A stretch of DNA of 64,000 nucleotides, taken from Parasediminibacterium sp046546515 (GTDB lineage: Bacteria > Bacteroidota > Bacteroidia > Chitinophagales > Chitinophagaceae). Location of the stretch: contig NZ_JBKHKJ010000024.1 in NCBI RefSeq assembly GCF_046546515.1, forward strand, positions 1-64,000, read 5' to 3'. Below are positions 61,985 through 64,000 of the stretch, piece after piece (within the stretch, counting starts at the first letter, position 1; every line of letters begins with the position of its first letter). Below the pieces are notes generated by a model. The model searched no databases and was not told where the DNA came from. It worked only from the letters and a program-made list of their open reading frames with translations. The position numbers were made by a program, and so were the translations under genes.

Positions 61985-62090
61985 GCCTAAAGACATGGGG
62001 TTAGTAACCTCAAGCTGTAGAAAAGTAAACCCCATGCCTTTAGGCTGGGGGCGAAACAGACACTACTAAATGGCTTTAGCCATGATATTT
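61985..62090. repeat. REP-like palindromes
   Basis: Two palindromes: GCCTAAAGACATGGGG / CCCCATGCCTTTAGGC around a 30-bp centre, then AATGGCTTTAGCCAT. Similar hairpins accompany RAYT/IS200-like transposases in other Bacteroidota; none is visible here. Confidence 0.7.
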
Positions 62091-62187
62091 ATAGCAATAA
62101 TGGGAAAGTTGTTTTGAAAACGTTACTAAGTAGTATGAGCCGGTAAAAATTATTTTTCACTGGCTCAGGTGCAATTTGGGGCAGTAT

Positions 62188-62255
62188 GCCACGAAGGCAG
62201 GAAAACACAAAAGGCCACTAAGGCATAAAGAAAGCAAAAAGACAAAGCATCTATA
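62188..62255. repeat. P1 left arm with boundary-like motif
   Basis: CAGGTGCAATTTGGGGC, then GCCACGAAGGCAGG and a second GCCACTAAGGCATAAAG. No right arm adjoins it. Confidence 0.6.
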
Positions 62256-62290
62256 AATTTCCACACAGGAAATAAGCCTATAGGGAACTT

Positions 62291-62350
62291 GCCATGAATG
62301 CACGAATGGACACTAATCTTTTTAGTCGTGCTTATTCGTGCATTCGGGTG
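62291..62350. repeat. P2 hairpin repeat
   Basis: GCCATGAATGCACGAATGG arm and TATTCGTGCATTCGGG arm, followed by TGCATAAAACTTTTTCGC, the Z-end motif. Confidence 0.75.
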
Positions 62351-62534
62351 CATAAAACTTTTTCGCTTTGTCCTGATACCCCTCAATCTATAAAAACCTT
62401 AACTTTGTTTAGAAATGCACTTGATACAAGCTACTTACCAAACTAGTCTCTTGGCATACTAATCGTAAATCTTTTTTTTACAACTATTAAAATAGTTGTA
62501 ATCTCAAAATTTGGTCTTGTATTTATGGCTTTAA

Positions 62535-62640
62535 AATACGCACAAATCACTCAAAATTAAGCATAAAATAAGCACAAAATATGCACAAATCACTCAAAAA
62601 ATAAGCACAAAATACGCATGAATTACGCACAAAAATTTGA
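62535..62640. repeat. AT-rich CACAAATCACTCA repeat tract
   Basis: CACAAATCACTCAAAA and AAGCACAAAATA/TACGCA motifs recur five or more times in about 100 bp. The gap 61818-63116 (1299 bp) holds the REP-like palindromes, P1/P2 units, this tract and P1/P2 fragments at 62890-63028; I see no gene in it. Confidence 0.65.
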
Positions 62641-63116
62641 TGTTGTTATTGATAATCAATGGCTTACAAAGGCGGTAACGATTTTTGAAAAAAGAAACAG
62701 CGTAAAAATCCCACAAAAATGGCAAAACTGAAACTATTTTAATAAAACACTAGGAAATATTGATATTATTATAAATATGCAAATATTGTCTCCTTGCCTG
62801 TTTCCTGTTACCTTTTTCCTTGGGTAACTTGCCCCGTTTTTTTTTGAGTAGTGAGGTTGGGCTAGGTTGATTTTTTAATAAAAAAAGTGAAAAACTTTTA
62901 TGCACCCGTGCATTCGTGTCAATTAAAGAAAAGTGACGAGTTGCTTAACTTTTTTTATTTGGCCTAATTCATTTCTTCTTTTTCCATTTTTTCTTAGTGC
63001 TGCTTCGAGTCTTAGTGCCTTGTGGCAAAATAAGTGGTGTATAGTAACAATAATTGTTATCACAAAATCATTGCGTACCTTGCTGGCAGTAATCGATTTA
63101 TTTTTACTAGTTGCGT

Positions 63117-64000
63117 ATGAAATTGCTTAGCCCTACAATATCCCGCCTGGCCCGGATGCGGCACTGGCGTATAGAACAATGGATGAACAACCCCATTGCC
63201 GCACAGCGCGATGTGTTGCAGGACTTGGTAACCCATGGCCAATATGCAGAAATGGGCAGGCAATACGGGCTTTCAAAAGTATTTTCTATCAGGGACTTTA
63301 AAGCAGCCATACCCATACACGAATACAACGACATAAAGCCATATATAGAAAAACTGATGGCGGGTGAGGACAACCTGCTCTGGAACACGCCTGTAAAATG
63401 GTTTGCCAAAAGCAGCGGCACCACTTGCAACAAAAGCAAATTTATACCCATTACAGAAGAAAGCCTCCAGGATGGGCATTATCAAGCATCCAAAGATGTG
63501 CTGACCATGTATTATTATTTCAATCCAGATAGCGACCTGCTCACGGGCAAAGGGCTAGTAGTAGGGGGCAGCCACCAAGTAAGCCTGCTGAACAATGACA
63601 TACAATATGGCGACCTAAGTGCCGTGCTATTGCAAAATGCCCCTGTATGGTCGGGGTGGATACGTACACCAGAATTGTCCATTGCCCTGCTGGACGAATG
63701 GGAGAACAAGATAGAACAACTGGCGCAAAGCACCATCGAAGAAGATGTAACTTCTATCTCTGGCGTGCCTACGTGGACAATATTGTTAATAAAGCGCATT
63801 TTACAAATAACTGGCAAGCAAACCCTGAAAGAAGTATGGCCAAATCTAGAGCTGTACATACACGGCGGCGTTTCGTTTGTACCTTATAGGGAACAGTTTA
63901 AAAAGCTAGTGGGCGAAGGAGTTCGGTTCATGGAAATATACAATGCCAGCGAAGGTTTTTTTGCTGCGCAAGACAGCCCAGAAGCCGATGGCCTATTGCT
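63117..64000 (+). CDS. GH3 auxin-responsive promoter family protein (3'-truncated)
   Basis: The first ~294 residues are visible; the frame is open to the window edge. MKLLSPTISRLARMRHWRIEQ, FSIRDFKAAIPIHEYNDIKPYIEKLMAGEDNLLW and the ATP-binding KWFAKSSGTTCNKSKFIPIT are the hallmarks of GH3/acyl-adenylate-forming enzymes, which in plants conjugate amino acids to auxin or jasmonate. Bacterial members are widespread in Bacteroidota with unknown acyl substrate. Start at ATG 63117. Confidence 0.92.
   Translation, partial: MKLLSPTISRLARMRHWRIEQWMNNPIAAQRDVLQDLVTHGQYAEMGRQYGLSKVFSIRDFKAAIPIHEYNDIKPYIEKLMAGEDNLLWNTPVKWFAKSSGTTCNKSKFIPITEESLQDGHYQASKDVLTMYYYFNPDSDLLTGKGLVVGGSHQVSLLNNDIQYGDLSAVLLQNAPVWSGWIRTPELSIALLDEWENKIEQLAQSTIEEDVTSISGVPTWTILLIKRILQITGKQTLKEVWPNLELYIHGGVSFVPYREQFKKLVGEGVRFMEIYNASEGFFAAQDSPEADGLL

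Noticed and set aside
1..64000. tRNA, rRNA, prophage or insertion sequence genes
   Set aside because: No cloverleaf, rRNA block, transposase or integrase frame was seen on reading the gaps by eye; a dedicated scan for tRNA and ncRNA was not possible.

Overview
The window is chromosomal DNA of a member of the Bacteroidota, most likely a Chitinophagaceae/Sphingobacteriia-type organism. The support is a gliding-motility gldC gene, promoters of the Bacteroidota type (TTTG, about 19-21 bp, TAnnTTTG) before several genes, a general lack of Shine-Dalgarno sequences, DUF4476, DUF1800/DUF1501 and DUF2795 proteins, and moderately AT-rich DNA with hairpin-rich intergenic repeats. I see no rRNA, tRNA, CRISPR array, transposase, integrase or phage gene.

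Layout. 0-12.4 kb is mostly housekeeping: a cut-off hypothetical, a family 2 glycosyltransferase, truA with a DUF4476 protein, a ComEC/Rec2 protein, a hypothetical/membrane gene pair, a histidine kinase/response regulator pair, a DNA polymerase III delta-prime-like subunit, an amidohydrolase and recO. 12.5-33.5 kb is one large minus-strand exopolysaccharide locus. In the direction of transcription it runs Wza-type export lipoprotein, Wzc-type tyrosine autokinase, Wzx-type flippase, acetyltransferase, seven glycosyltransferases or glycosyltransferase-like proteins including an exostosin-like one, a Wzy/O-antigen-ligase-like membrane protein, two GT4 enzymes, a WcaF-like acetyltransferase, a GT2 and a WcaI-like GT4. 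This is a complete Wzx/Wzy export pathway except that no initiating sugar-phosphate transferase is present. 34-40 kb holds an EamA transporter, a DNA glycosylase divergent from a MarR regulator, NmrA-like and SDR oxidoreductases, a DUF2795 protein, MsrB, adenylate kinase and a TPR protein. 41-45 kb holds a DUF1015 protein, a threonine synthase and a LysR regulator. 45.8-56 kb holds a DUF1800/DUF1501 pair, arabinose-5-phosphate isomerase (KdsD), mannose-1-phosphate guanylyltransferase, an unusual ParB-like/HAD pair, GldC, YqeY, a half-degenerate tandem ABC ATPase and DinB. 56.3-60.6 kb holds an AraC regulator and the translation genes rplM, rpsI, rpsB and tsf. The window closes with a deoxyhypusine-synthase-like gene and the start of a GH3-family gene.

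The most distinctive part is what lies between the genes. Several families of dispersed non-coding repeats occupy nearly every large gap: about 20 full or half copies of a palindromic element with ends like GCCACAAAGGCACGAAG; a second hairpin family with ends like GCCACGAATGCACGAAT; two copies of a roughly 420-bp repeat 43.6 kb apart; smaller units here named X, Y and Z, two of which bracket the threonine synthase/LysR block on both sides; a GTGAGTG array inside the polysaccharide locus; and two perfect palindromes of 62 and 40 bp. Several apparent N-terminal gene extensions are translated repeat ends, so starts were moved inward where the family homology begins.

The polysaccharide genes work with two precursor genes outside the locus: manC (GDP-mannose) and kdsD (Kdo precursor). 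A MarR regulator appears to control itself and a downstream oxidoreductase through a shared TTGTA-NN-TACAA operator.
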